Positions 16,733 to 26,280 of a stretch of DNA of 64,000 nt are shown here, piece after piece. Position 1 is the stretch's first letter. Every line of letters starts with the position of its first letter. Under the pieces are notes generated by a model that was not told the origin of the DNA, made no database searches, and was given only the letters and a program-made list of their open reading frames with translations. This stretch comes from Bacteroidota bacterium (GTDB lineage: Bacteria; Bacteroidota; Bacteroidia; Chitinophagales; Saprospiraceae): positions 1 through 64,000 of the forward strand of contig JANSWP010000001.1 in assembly GCA_024743405.1 (NCBI GenBank). Direction: 5' to 3'. A program made the translations under genes and the position numbers.

Positions 16733-19615
16733 TCACTTCAACTCTTCCTTCAAAAACCGCCCAGTATGGCTCGTTTTATGCTTCGCCACTTTCTCAGGTG
16801 TCCCATGGACAATCACTTCCCCACCACCTTTTCCACCTTCCAAGCCCATATCAATTATATAATCTGCGACCTTAACTACATCCAAATTGTGTTCAATAAT
16901 AATCACCGTATTCCCTTTTTCTACAAGACGATTGATAACGACCAATAAATGTTGAATGTCTTCAAAATGTAGTCCAGTCGTAGGTTCATCAAGTATATAA
17001 GCCGTATTTCCAGTGTCTCGCTTAGAAAGTTCTTCCGAAAGCTTGACTCTTTGCGCCTCCCCACCAGAAAGCGTCGTCGCCTGTTGACCAAGTGTAATAT
17101 AACCCAAGCCAACATCTCTCAACGTTTTCATTTTTCGATAAATTTTCGGAATGGGTTCAAAAAACTCAGTAGCTTCATCTACAGTCATATCAAGCACATC
17201 ACTAATACTTTTCCCTTTGAATAAAATTTCCAAGGTTTCGCGATTGTATCGTCGCCCAAAACAGGTTTCGCATTCGATATGAACATCCGGTAAGAAATTC
17301 ATTTCAATGACCTTCATTCCACTACCTTGGCAAGTTTCACATCGTCCACCTTTAACATTAAAAGAAAAACGACCAGGCTTATAGCCTCTAATTTTAGCCT
17401 CCGGAAGTCCTGTAAATAACTTTCGAATCTCTGTAAACACCCCTGTATAAGTAGCCGGATTGGAACGCGGTGTTCGACCAATTGGTGATTGGTCAATTTC
17501 TATGACCTTATCGATTTTATCAAGCCCTTTTAACTCTTTATAGGGTAATGGTTTTTGTAGACTTTTATAAAAATGTTTCCGCAAGATTGGATACAAAGTC
17601 GAATTGATCAAAGAAGACTTACCGCTACCACTTACCCCTGTCACACAAGTTAAAGTCCCCAACGGAATCTTAATGTTTACTTCTTTCAAATTATGCCCAG
17701 ACGCTCCTTTTAATTCTAAATAATCACCATTCCCCTTCCGTCGTTTTTTCGGAATTTCAATGCGTTTTTCATTATTTAAGTATTCAGAAGTCAGGGTATT
17801 ATTTTTGATAAAATCACTTGGAATACCTTCTCCGACTACCTCACCACCTAATTTACCTGCCCCTGGGCCCAAGTCAATCACATAATCCGATTCCAACATT
17901 ATATCCTTATCGTGTTCAACCACTAATACGGTGTTTCCTATTTCCGTCAACTCTTTCAATGCTTCAATCAATCGATGATTATCACGCTGATGTAATCCGA
18001 TACTGGGTTCATCCAAAATATAGGTGATTCCAGTGAGCTGTGACCCAATTTGGGTAGCCAACCGAATCCGTTGAGCTTCCCCCCCTGAAAGGGTTCTTGC
18101 TGGGCGATTGAGCGTCAAATAATCCAAACCCACATGCAATAAAAAGCCTAATCGCAATCGAATTTCTTTCAAAACATCCTTACCGATTGCCAATTGTCGT
18201 TCTGTCAATTTTTCATCCAATACATCAAACCAACTCCCCAAATCCGATAAGTCCATTTCTGCCAATTCTGCGATATTTTTTTCATCAATTTTAAAATGTA
18301 AAGACTCCTTTCGCAAGCGCATTCCCGCACAGGTTGGGCAAGTCGTTACGGTCATAAAGGCTTCTGCCCATTGCCTGATTTTCTCTGATGTTGTGTCTTT
18401 ATACCATCTTTCAATCATCTTCAAAATACCCTCATAAGCCAAATTGTACACAAAATCATGCTTCACCTTTGGCACCTTAAAAGACTTATCTCCGCCATGC
18501 AAAATCATATTCAATGCCTCTTCGGGAATATCCTTCACAGGTGTTGAAAATTCAAAATCAAACTTTTCTGCGATTTGTCTTAATTGTTTAAAAGTCCAAT
18601 TATCACGAACTTCTCCGAATGGTTTTATGGCAGCCTCATCAATAGATTTGGTATCATCCGGAATGACTTTATTCATATCTGGTTTAGTCACCATTCCCAA
18701 TCCTTTACAACTTTGACAATAACCATAAGGCGAATTAAAAGAAAAAGCATTTGGAGAAGGTTCTTCGTAGGAAATACCAGTTTCAGCATCCATCAAGTGT
18801 TTCGAAAAAGATCGAACTTCTGACTCCTTCTCTTCTGTAAGAGGAGAGATATGTTCTGAAATCATCACCAAACCATTCCCCATTTTCAAGGCAATTTGAA
18901 GAGAAGCAGCCAAACGTTCCCGTCGTTCTTTGTCTATCTTCAAACGATCAATAACCACTTCAATATCATGCACTTTATATCGATCAATCTGCATCCCCTG
19001 TTCAATCTGTTTGACCTCTCCATCTACTCGTACTTTTGTATATCCCTGCTTGCGTATTTGATCAAATAATTCTCGATAATGTCCTTTTCGACCACGAATC
19101 AAAGGTGCCAATAAGAGGATCTTTTTCTTATCATAATCTGCCAAAATCTGCTGAACCATCTGCTCTTCATTGTATCGAACCATCTTCTTTCCGGTCTCAT
19201 AAGAATAAGCTTCCCCTACCCTTGCAAAAAGCAACCGCATAAAATCATAAACCTCTGTAATCGTCCCTACCGTTGAACGCGGATTTCGGCCTGTCGTTTT
19301 TTGTTCAATCGAGATCACCGGACTCAACCCTTTGATCTTTTCAACATCGGGGCGTTCCATTTCCCCAATAAATTGGCGCGCATAAGCAGTAAATGTCTCC
19401 ATATACCTCCGTTGCCCTTCAGCATATATCGTATCAAAAGCGAGTGAAGATTTCCCACTTCCACTAATGCCTGTGATGACCACTAATTTATTTCGAGGAA
19501 TATTGACTGAAATGTCTTTTAAATTATGTTCACGAGCACCTATAACTTCAATAAATTCTTGCTCGAGAATTTGTCCATTATTATCAATTGTGCCGTTGCT
19601 TTTTGTTTTTCCCAT
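16733..19615 (-). CDS. uvrA: Excinuclease ABC subunit A
   Basis: The 960-residue protein is the damage-recognition ATPase of nucleotide excision repair; UvrA dimers with UvrB scan DNA in the cytoplasm. Two ABC modules are visible: Walker [10 protein letters not shown] at 49-57, a first zinc module with CQSCKG and CPTCAG, and the first signature [12 protein letters not shown] with [13 protein letters not shown]. The second half has Walker [10 protein letters not shown], zinc cysteines in CETCQGSG and CETCFGRR, signature [11 protein letters not shown] and [11 protein letters not shown]. Length and motifs are complete. A TACTTTTG box lies about 360 bp upstream. It is followed closely by a foldback element. 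No other uvr gene is nearby. Confidence 0.97.
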   Translation of the reverse strand: MGKTKSNGTIDNNGQILEQEFIEVIGAREHNLKDISVNIPRNKLVVITGISGSGKSSLAFDTIYAEGQRRYMETFTAYARQFIGEMERPDVEKIKGLSPVISIEQKTTGRNPRSTVGTITEVYDFMRLLFARVGEAYSYETGKKMVRYNEEQMVQQILADYDKKKILLLAPLIRGRKGHYRELFDQIRKQGYTKVRVDGEVKQIEQGMQIDRYKVHDIEVVIDRLKIDKERRERLAASLQIALKMGNGLVMISEHISPLTEEKESEVRSFSKHLMDAETGISYEEPSPNAFSFNSPYGYCQSCKGLGMVTKPDMNKVIPDDTKSIDEAAIKPFGEVRDNWTFKQLRQIAEKFDFEFSTPVKDIPEEALNMILHGGDKSFKVPKVKHDFVYNLAYEGILKMIERWYKDTTSEKIRQWAEAFMTVTTCPTCAGMRLRKESLHFKIDEKNIAELAEMDLSDLGSWFDVLDEKLTERQLAIGKDVLKEIRLRLGFLLHVGLDYLTLNRPARTLSGGEAQRIRLATQIGSQLTGITYILDEPSIGLHQRDNHRLIEALKELTEIGNTVLVVEHDKDIMLESDYVIDLGPGAGKLGGEVVGEGIPSDFIKNNTLTSEYLNNEKRIEIPKKRRKGNGDYLELKGASGHNLKEVNIKIPLGTLTCVTGVSGSGKSSLINSTLYPILRKHFYKSLQKPLPYKELKGLDKIDKVIEIDQSPIGRTPRSNPATYTGVFTEIRKLFTGLPEAKIRGYKPGRFSFNVKGGRCETCQGSGMKVIEMNFLPDVHIECETCFGRRYNRETLEILFKGKSISDVLDMTVDEATEFFEPIPKIYRKMKTLRDVGLGYITLGQQATTLSGGEAQRVKLSEELSKRDTGNTAYILDEPTTGLHFEDIQHLLVVINRLVEKGNTVIIIEHNLDVVKVADYIIDMGLEGGKGGGEVIVHGTPEKVAKHKTSHTGRFLKEELK

Positions 19616-20160
19616 CTTTTGATATAAAAACTTTCAATTTAAATCTTAAGCCTTTAAACTCTTTTTATCATTGTTAATAAAGTGAATAATCTGATAATTT
19701 AATGCAAACACCAGATTCTTTACTTCGTTCAGAATAACAAAAAAGCAAATGTGGCTTTTCAAAAATGAAGTTTTAAATTTATTCGAATTACGACTTCAAA
19801 AAAATCATAAAATCTTCATTTTCAGATATTTATAATTTACAAAAAAAAAAAAGAACAAATGGAGATTTTGCAATGAAATTTTGGATTGTGAAATAAATAA
19901 AAAATATCGCTTTATTGTAAATCGTAATTCGTAAATCCAAAACCTCTTCATGTATGTTTCAGGCAAGGTTTGCAAAAGTACATAAAGGTGTGGTTTTTAC
20001 ATAAGGTGGATTTAATGTAATTTTGGAACAAAATTGGATTTACTATAGAAAACTATACAAAAAAGTCGGTGCCACACTTACCCAATTCAGCTCAAAAAAA
20101 ACTTCGAACTGCCGACTGAAATTATAAAATTTGGATTCTTCCTTAGCAAATAATATATCC
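19616..20160. other. Divergent intergenic region of uvrA and the LRR gene
   Basis: This 545-bp AT-rich stretch separates two divergent genes. On the minus strand TACTTTTG (19980-19973) matches the Bacteroidota -7 box and could serve uvrA with a long leader. A weak inverted pair AAAATGAAG / CTTCATTTT spans about 19761-19828. No gene, tRNA or foldback element was recognised. Confidence 0.4.
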
Positions 20161-21165
20161 GTGGCAACAAAAAAGTGTTATTCCCCCCTACTAACAGTTC
20201 TTTTTCTGTTTTGTCTTATAACAGGAAATGCTCAAGAATTATTGAATAAAATGCCTATTGGCACAGACACCGTTTTCGTGGTAAAATGGATGGACGGTTG
20301 GATGCTCAAAAACCAGGTCGAATGGAAAGACTATGTAAAAGAAAATTTTTACAACCCAGAAGATGAAAAATTAATTCGCTTCGTAGTAGAGAATATCATT
20401 TATACTTATCCAAATGAATTAGGTAAATGGGACGTTTTCAGATTCGACTGTGGTCTTCCCCTAACGAAAAATGCCAAACTTTCAGTCGGTCAAATAACAA
20501 AGGATACCTTCATTTTTGCAAAAGGGCGTGTACTTACAAAATCGGAGAGATTAAAAAATCAAATCACTATCTGGAATAAAGATTTCCCTATTTTAAATAA
20601 AAAAGTATATCGAAGTCTGGACGAAGCTCTTTTAGAAAAAAGTTGTGTTCAAATACTTGACCTTTCTGGACAAAAATTAACGTCCATTCCAAAATTCATC
20701 AATCAATTTCCACACTTAAAAGAGTTGTATTTAAATGACAATGAAATTCGCCAATTACCTCCTGAATTATTTGATTGTCAACACCTTACAACCTTACAAC
20801 TGAACGATAATTTACTGGATATCATCCCCAATGAAATTCTCAATTTAGAAGATTTACAAAACCTTGATTTGGGCAATAACCTTCTTGAGGATCTTCCTTC
20901 CAATATTTTTGGACTCAGCCATTTGGTTTCTCTCAACTTAAGTAAAAACCCAATGTCTATGTATACCTTTCCTGAAGAAATAGGTCTATTAAAATGGCTC
21001 CAAAAGTTGAATCTTAATAGTCTTTCTATTGATTGCTTTCCGGGGGTGATGACCTCATTAGAATTTTTAGAGGAAGTAACGGTTAGTGAGTCTTGTTTTG
21101 CATTGAAAAGTCGAGAGTGTTCTGAAGTATTAGGCACCTTGAATTTCACTAAGATACCAGACTAA
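20161..21165 (+). CDS. Secreted leucine-rich-repeat protein
   Basis: The product is an exported protein of about 334 residues. After a signal peptide ending FLFCLITGNAQ comes a roughly 150-residue unrecognised domain, then five or six leucine-rich repeats of the LxxLxLxxNxLxxIP type. Examples are LKELYLNDNEIRQLP, LTTLQLNDNLLDIIP and LQNLDLGNNLLEDLP. Such repeats form a curved solenoid for protein binding. There is no ATG suitable for the signal peptide; GTG at 20161 gives the best signal sequence and TTG at 20131 is the alternative. It converges with a broken beta-helix lipoprotein gene. The binding partner is unknown. Confidence 0.7.
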   Translation: MATKKCYSPLLTVLFLFCLITGNAQELLNKMPIGTDTVFVVKWMDGWMLKNQVEWKDYVKENFYNPEDEKLIRFVVENIIYTYPNELGKWDVFRFDCGLPLTKNAKLSVGQITKDTFIFAKGRVLTKSERLKNQITIWNKDFPILNKKVYRSLDEALLEKSCVQILDLSGQKLTSIPKFINQFPHLKELYLNDNEIRQLPPELFDCQHLTTLQLNDNLLDIIPNEILNLEDLQNLDLGNNLLEDLPSNIFGLSHLVSLNLSKNPMSMYTFPEEIGLLKWLQKLNLNSLSIDCFPGVMTSLEFLEEVTVSESCFALKSRECSEVLGTLNFTKIPD

Positions 21166-21322
21166 AAAATGCCGCCGAGGAGTTCGGCGATATTTCTACA
21201 ATTCCACAAGTGATATTTAAATTTCCTACCTTTTATTCGCAAGGATCTTCATTATAATCTACCTCATTACCTGCATATATTTTATTATTGTCTCCACAGT
21301 CTTTTACAGTAAGATATTTGAA

Positions 21323-22386
21323 TTAACCAAGGGAAACAGCAACATTATCTCTAGACGCTGGTCTGGGGTCTCCGAACAGTAAAAAAGGCGCCCCAAGATT
21401 AATATCATAGTTCAAGTTATTGGAAGCATTATTTTGATAAACATAATTTTTATTTGCTCCATCCAAAACATTATAACCTATATTGTTATCTGTTGCATTA
21501 TTCTTAGTCACGACCCATCTTGTGCCGCTTTCAGGTGCTTGAACAATTTCTCCATTCGGCAAAGATTGCCATGCAGGAACATTACAAAGTAGAATTCCAT
21601 TGCTGCAATCATGAAAATAATTATCTGTTACGGTTCCTTTTCTATCGCTCGCAAATATTCCCCAAGTAAATCCAGCAATTTCATTTCCTTTGATTTTGGA
21701 ATATTCGCCATCAATATTATAAATACCTGATACTCCTTGTCCAATTGGAGATGCATCTATGAAATTATCATAAACCTTAATGCCATCAGAATTATAAGGA
21801 ACGACCCCAAATGCAAATCCCGTAATTTTATTATCTAAAATTCGGGCAGAAGGAGATTTTTCTAGTAAAATTCCAGTCCAACCGGTTTCATTTTTTGGCT
21901 TTAATTCAATATTACTAATAAGCGCATAACCAACATTTTTCACATGGATAGCTGGTCTAATCAACCAAGGAAATACTGATCCATCATGTTGAGATACTTT
22001 AACTAATAATACTGCTCCTGATTGTCCTTTAATCTTATGGGCTCATCTAGCACCAAAGGTGGAGTCTCATGGTTACCTGCCTCAAGAATGACTGTACCAT
22101 TAGAGCTTGCTTCTTTTATAGCGTCTTCAATTGCATTGACAGAACCAGCAGGAACTACAACCGTACCTCTGGTTGAAACTTCACCATTCAAATTATCTGT
22201 TGTTGCATAACGATTTTTATAATCATTATTACGCTCATCTACAGCTGCGTCAACAAGTGATTGAATTTCGCCTGTTTCTGGATGTAGTGTTTCATTTTTT
22301 GTAACAGGTTCTTTAGAACAGCTTAGAATAAACAGTGCCTTTAAAAGTGTGAGGAATAAAAATTTCTGTGCCATGATAGGTAGCAT
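21323..22386 (-). pseudogene. Parallel beta-helix lipoprotein with one frameshift
   Basis: The N-terminal part (22386 to 22003) has a lipoprotein signal with lipobox-like LFILSC, a linker, and VVVPAGSVNAIEDAIKEAS, the start of a right-handed beta-helix. At about 22020-22032, within AGATTAAAGGACAAT on the coding strand, the frame changes. In the new frame translation continues GQSGAVLLVKVSQHDGSVF (in part) and joins the second piece (21964 to 21323), with repeated beta-helix turns such as SARILDNKITGFAFGV and YSKIKGNEIAGFTWGI. One lost or gained base accounts for the break. Intact members bind or cleave polysaccharide at the cell surface. It may be a recent pseudogene or a sequencing error. 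Confidence 0.75.
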
Positions 22387-22465
22387 TAAAGAAAATGCTA
22401 GAGAAAATAAGGGAGGCGAAGAAGGTATTCGAGGCTACTTTATCAAGTTGTACTGACAGAATTTG

Positions 22466-22646
22466 CTAAGGAGTTAATGAGCCATTATCCTTCAACATAT
22501 ATGTTGCTTTCCTCAAAGAAATATAATCAGTCCCACTTTCAACCTGCATTATTGATACGTCATTTTTTCTATGACTTGTCAAGCTTTAATTGACGGGTTC
22601 ATTGATAACACCAATAGCAGAATTAAAAGAAAAAAGGTTTTCATTT
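22466..22646 (-). pseudogene. Possible decayed small secreted protein gene
   Basis: On the minus strand an ATG at 22646 begins MKTFFLLILLLVLSMNPSIKA, a convincing signal-peptide-like sequence, then a TGA. The following DNA reads QVIEKMTYQ, another stop, and after a frame change MQVESGTDYISLRKATYMLK with a final TAG at 22466. This pattern suggests a short exported protein gene that has decayed, but it could be chance. Confidence 0.3.
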
Positions 22647-22876
22647 TTTGGGAATTATCATTTTAATAAAAAAGGAAAGGAGTTTGTGTAAACCTGAGAG
22701 AGGATAATTGATTCTGGCTGGGCAATTGCTAATTTACGGAAAAATAAATTATCGGGAATGTCTATTAGAAAATTCTAAGGAGGCAACCTCTTCCATTTCT
22801 AATATTTTATTTCAACAGAATTCATATTCATATACTACTCACTTATCTAAGGGTCGCATTTTTCCAACGAAATCCT

Positions 22877-22884
22877 TATTTTTG
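22877..22884 (+). promoter_or_regulatory. Candidate promoter box for the caspase-like gene
   Basis: TATTTTTG matches the Bacteroidota -7 box TAnnTTTG and is placed about 70 bp before the ATG at 22953. A clear -33 TTG at normal distance is not evident. Confidence 0.45.
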
Positions 22885-22952
22885 CTTATATAGACACCTT
22901 CCCCACCCGGCAACTCAACACTGCATCATTCAAAAATCAGCACTGTAAAACT

Positions 22953-24698
22953 ATGCCTGAAAACAAATTTCGCCACATTGGAAGTTTCTTGAAAAAAGAA
23001 AATAAGAACGCCCAAAGCAAGGGAAAAAACTACCTTTTTGCTATTGCAATTAATAATTACACAAATTGTCCCAAACTTTTCAATCCGGTCAAAGATGCAC
23101 AAGAATTAATTGCTGTTTTGATAGAGCGGTATGGTTTTAAAAAAGAAAATATTCAACACCTATTTAATAAAGAAGCCACAGAAGAAAACATTGATAAAGG
23201 ATTTTTAAAATTAGCTGAAGAGGTTACACCTGACGATAATTTAATCATTTTCTTTTCTGGTCATGGCGAGTATGATAAACTACGTGATCGAGGTTTTTGG
23301 GTACCAGTTGATGCTCAGCAAGGCGCTTATCATAATTATATTTCAAATAGTGACATCAGAGATAACCTAAATGCAATCAATTCCAGACATACCTTCTTAA
23401 TTGCTGATTCTTGTTTTTCGGGTAGTCTTTTTGCGACTTATAAAAATACAAGTGGAGTCAATCGACTCGAAAAAGACCCTTCTCGATGGGGGCTCACAGC
23501 TGGTAGAAATGAATTGGTTTTGGATGGAGCCTCTGGGGAAAATAGCCCATTCGCAAATAGTTTAATATATCAATTAAGAAAAACGACTCGCCCCATTGGG
23601 GTTTCTGAACTGTGCAATAAAGTTATCGAAACGGTTATTTCAAATGCAGAACAAACACCTCGAGGAGAGCCCTTAAAGGTAAAAGGACATATGGGTGGAC
23701 AACTCTATTTTCACCCCACCGATTTAGATTTAGATTTGGTGGATGAACCTCGAGAAGCTATTAGTCAAAAGGCGGAAAAACTGGCAAAACTAGAACGACA
23801 ACGATCTATATTTAAATCGAATATTAATGAGGCAGAAAGGCATTTCCAAAGTGGAGATTTCAAAAATGCTCGAGAATCTTATGGAACTAGTATCACTTAT
23901 TTTCACTCTAGCTTTGCACCAGACTTAGATTATATCGAAAAGCGAATGGATGAATGTTCCCACCAAATTCAGGTTAAACAATTGGTGGAAGACGGGAAAA
24001 AGGCTTTTTCAAGTCAAAACTATAAGCTCGCTTTACAATATTTTGAAAAAGCCTCTAAAATTGATAATTCAGCAAAAACAAGAGACTGGATAAAAAATTG
24101 TAACCAAAAATTAAATATCAATAAACATCAAAGTTCAAATACCAATGCGAGGTTTGCTGAACGTACACAGTCACGTAGTAGCAAAGGATCAAATACAGGA
24201 AAGTGGATTGTAGGTCTTTTGATGGGGATTTTTATCATAGTGTATATAATGATCCAAAATGGAGACATACCATATGATGATTTCAATTACCAAGGCAATG
24301 AGACAACTGAATTAACGGAGCCAAATATTCTTTTCGAGAATGCACCACAAAAAGGTGGAGGAGAACCCTATGTCGACCCTTCTCAAAACCCACCATCAAA
24401 TCAATACATTGGGCAAAAAATTGTGGGGTTTTGGATGGTCACAGATATTCTAGTCAATGGATATTCTTCGGTAGCATCAGGAACCCCCATTTATGAAAAT
24501 TGGGATATTTATGCCAATGGTAATTTCACATTGAGAAATACTACCGGTACCTACAATTATACCTATGCCGTTCAGGGTTCTTCCTTTTGGCTAAATAATA
24601 TTCTTTATGATGTCGAATATGTCAATGAAAGAACTATGAAAGTTAATTTTTCACCCCAATTTGGCGTAATGAATAGTGTTTTGTTGCAAAGAGTTTAG
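22953..24698 (+). CDS. Membrane-anchored caspase-like protease
   Basis: The 581-residue protein begins with a peptidase C14 (caspase/metacaspase) domain at about 22-260. The catalytic histidine is H104 in FFSGHGEY and the cysteine C154 in IADSCFSGS. A charged helical region with two TPR-like motifs follows (about 275-390), then a single transmembrane helix at 417-434. The last 90 residues are a lipocalin-like beta domain (IVGFWMVTDILVNG...). The protease is therefore probably cytoplasmic, and the beta domain outside the inner membrane. Bacterial caspase-like proteins act in regulated proteolysis and in cell-suicide defence. The target is unknown. The 3' end overlaps the convergent rfbD by four bases. 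Confidence 0.8.
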   Translation: MPENKFRHIGSFLKKENKNAQSKGKNYLFAIAINNYTNCPKLFNPVKDAQELIAVLIERYGFKKENIQHLFNKEATEENIDKGFLKLAEEVTPDDNLIIFFSGHGEYDKLRDRGFWVPVDAQQGAYHNYISNSDIRDNLNAINSRHTFLIADSCFSGSLFATYKNTSGVNRLEKDPSRWGLTAGRNELVLDGASGENSPFANSLIYQLRKTTRPIGVSELCNKVIETVISNAEQTPRGEPLKVKGHMGGQLYFHPTDLDLDLVDEPREAISQKAEKLAKLERQRSIFKSNINEAERHFQSGDFKNARESYGTSITYFHSSFAPDLDYIEKRMDECSHQIQVKQLVEDGKKAFSSQNYKLALQYFEKASKIDNSAKTRDWIKNCNQKLNINKHQSSNTNARFAERTQSRSSKGSNTGKWIVGLLMGIFIIVYIMIQNGDIPYDDFNYQGNETTELTEPNILFENAPQKGGGEPYVDPSQNPPSNQYIGQKIVGFWMVTDILVNGYSSVASGTPIYENWDIYANGNFTLRNTTGTYNYTYAVQGSSFWLNNILYDVEYVNERTMKVNFSPQFGVMNSVLLQRV

Positions 24699-25564
24699 GG
24701 CGTTGGCAACAAATTCAAACAAGCCTTTAAACTATCTCTCCAATGGGGGACTTTAATTCCAAAATTTGCCTTGATTTTCTCTTTGTTTAATACACTAAAA
24801 GGCGGTCGTTTGGCAGGTGTTGGATAATCTTTTGTTTCAATGGGCTTGACTTCGCAATCAATTCCTTTTATATCAAAAATAGCTTTAGCAAAATCATACC
24901 AACTGGTCACTCCTTCATTACTAAAATGATAAACCCCCCACTGTATTTGACGACCTGAAAGCATTTGATTAATTAACTTTAAGATGGCATTCGCGATATC
25001 TCTTGCATAAGTTGGCGTTCCAATTTGATCAAAAACAACCCCTAATTGATCTCTTTCTCGCCCTAAACGAATCATCGTTTTTACAAAATTATTTCCGAAA
25101 GAAGAGTAAACCCAAGAAGTTCTTAAAATGAGCGTCTTTGCGTTTGTTTGTAAAGCGACTTCATCTCCTTCTAATTTAGTTTGAGCATAAATCCCTTGAG
25201 GATTGGTTTCATCTCCTTCTTTGAATGGAGTATTTTGAGCATTGTGATAAACATAATCAGTAGAAAGATGAATCAATGGAATACTTCTCAAAGCACAGCC
25301 TTCCGCAATGTTTTTTACGCCATCGACGTTCACTTTCCTTGCAATCTCTGCATTTGATTCAGCTTTGTCGACGGCTGTATATGCAGCGCAACTTACACAA
25401 AAATCAATTTCATTTTCTTTAAAAAATGAAATCACTGCCTCCTTATCAGTAATATCCAAATCTTCAATATCTACAAAAAGAAAATCAAATTCTGAAGCTT
25501 TGGAAAGGTATTGAAACTCTTGCCCAACTTGACCTTTTGCTCCTGTAATAAGTATTGTCTGCAT
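24695..25564 (-). CDS. rfbD: dTDP-4-dehydrorhamnose reductase
   Basis: The 289-residue short-chain dehydrogenase has the N-terminal NAD(P)H loop LITGAKGQVGQE, the STDYVY segment and the catalytic tyrosine and lysine in YAQTKLEGD, followed by LRTSWVYSSFGNNFV. It reduces dTDP-4-keto-L-rhamnose to dTDP-L-rhamnose for surface polysaccharides. The gene lies 18 bp after rfbC in the same operon. rfbA and rfbB, needed for the first two steps, are not in this window. Its stop overlaps the convergent caspase-like gene. Confidence 0.93.
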   Translation of the reverse strand: MQTILITGAKGQVGQEFQYLSKASEFDFLFVDIEDLDITDKEAVISFFKENEIDFCVSCAAYTAVDKAESNAEIARKVNVDGVKNIAEGCALRSIPLIHLSTDYVYHNAQNTPFKEGDETNPQGIYAQTKLEGDEVALQTNAKTLILRTSWVYSSFGNNFVKTMIRLGRERDQLGVVFDQIGTPTYARDIANAILKLINQMLSGRQIQWGVYHFSNEGVTSWYDFAKAIFDIKGIDCEVKPIETKDYPTPAKRPPFSVLNKEKIKANFGIKVPHWRDSLKACLNLLPTP

Positions 25565-25582
25565 TTCAGTTATTAAATGAGA

Positions 25583-26128
25583 TTATGGAATTCGATGGTG
25601 CCCAAAATGTGGCAATTCCATATCTTTTCCTGATAAAATAGCATCCTTTAAATCAATTTCCCAATCAATATTCAGGATTGGATCGTTAAAGAGAATGCCT
25701 CCTTCGCTTGCCTTATTATAAAGATTATCACATTTGTAAAAAAATAGCGCCGTCTCACTTAGAACGACAAAACCGTGCGCAAATCTTCGAGGAATAAAAA
25801 GTTGTCGTTTATTTTCTCGACTCAACCGAACAGAATAAGTCTTTCCATAAGTTTTTGACTCTTCTCTCAAGTCAACGACAACATCCAAAACCTCTCCTTC
25901 CAGTACACTCACCATTTTTGATTGAGAATGTTCCCCACATTGGTAATGCAACCCTCGTAATACGCCATAACTTGAAAAAGACTGATTGTCTTGAACAAAT
26001 TCGCAACTAATACCCGCTTGTGAAAAGGTGTCTTTATTGTAAGATTCAAAAAAAAAACCCCGATCATCTCCCCAAATTTTGGGTTCAAAAAGTAGTAGTC
26101 CCTCAATACCTGTTTCAGAAAATGCCAT
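25583..26128 (-). CDS. rfbC: dTDP-4-dehydrorhamnose 3,5-epimerase
   Basis: The 181-residue cupin-type epimerase shows the family segments WGDDRGFFFESYN, GVLRGLHYQ with the catalytic histidine, and RFAHGFVVLSE. It catalyses the third step of dTDP-L-rhamnose synthesis, epimerising C3 and C5 of the 4-keto sugar. It is the first gene of a two-gene unit with rfbD. Full length, with the start at 26128 giving the normal N-terminus (EGLLLFEPKIWGD). Confidence 0.94.
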   Translation of the reverse strand: MAFSETGIEGLLLFEPKIWGDDRGFFFESYNKDTFSQAGISCEFVQDNQSFSSYGVLRGLHYQCGEHSQSKMVSVLEGEVLDVVVDLREESKTYGKTYSVRLSRENKRQLFIPRRFAHGFVVLSETALFFYKCDNLYNKASEGGILFNDPILNIDWEIDLKDAILSGKDMELPHFGHHRIP

Positions 26129-26280
26129 TCAACAATTGTTTTTGAAAAAAAATAAAATTAAGATTTGGCAAGTTATTGAATTTCAAAAGAAAAAAAGAAA
26201 ACCCTTTATCGAAAACTGGACGATTGCATATCCGACAAGAAAGTACCCTCCATATACATACATTCCTAACAGATCTTTTA

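Larger units (their letters stand above)
22387..22952. other. Intergenic region before the caspase-like gene
   Basis: Besides the possible decayed gene, this 566-bp region holds a short hairpin TAGCATT-aaagaa-AATGCTA just upstream of the lipoprotein start. On the plus strand it holds a promoter box TATTTTTG at 22877-22884. I see nothing else that looks coding. Confidence 0.4.

Noticed and set aside
22708-22893. Plus-strand open frame upstream of the caspase-like gene
   Set aside because: It lacks recognisable protein features and overlaps the candidate promoter box.
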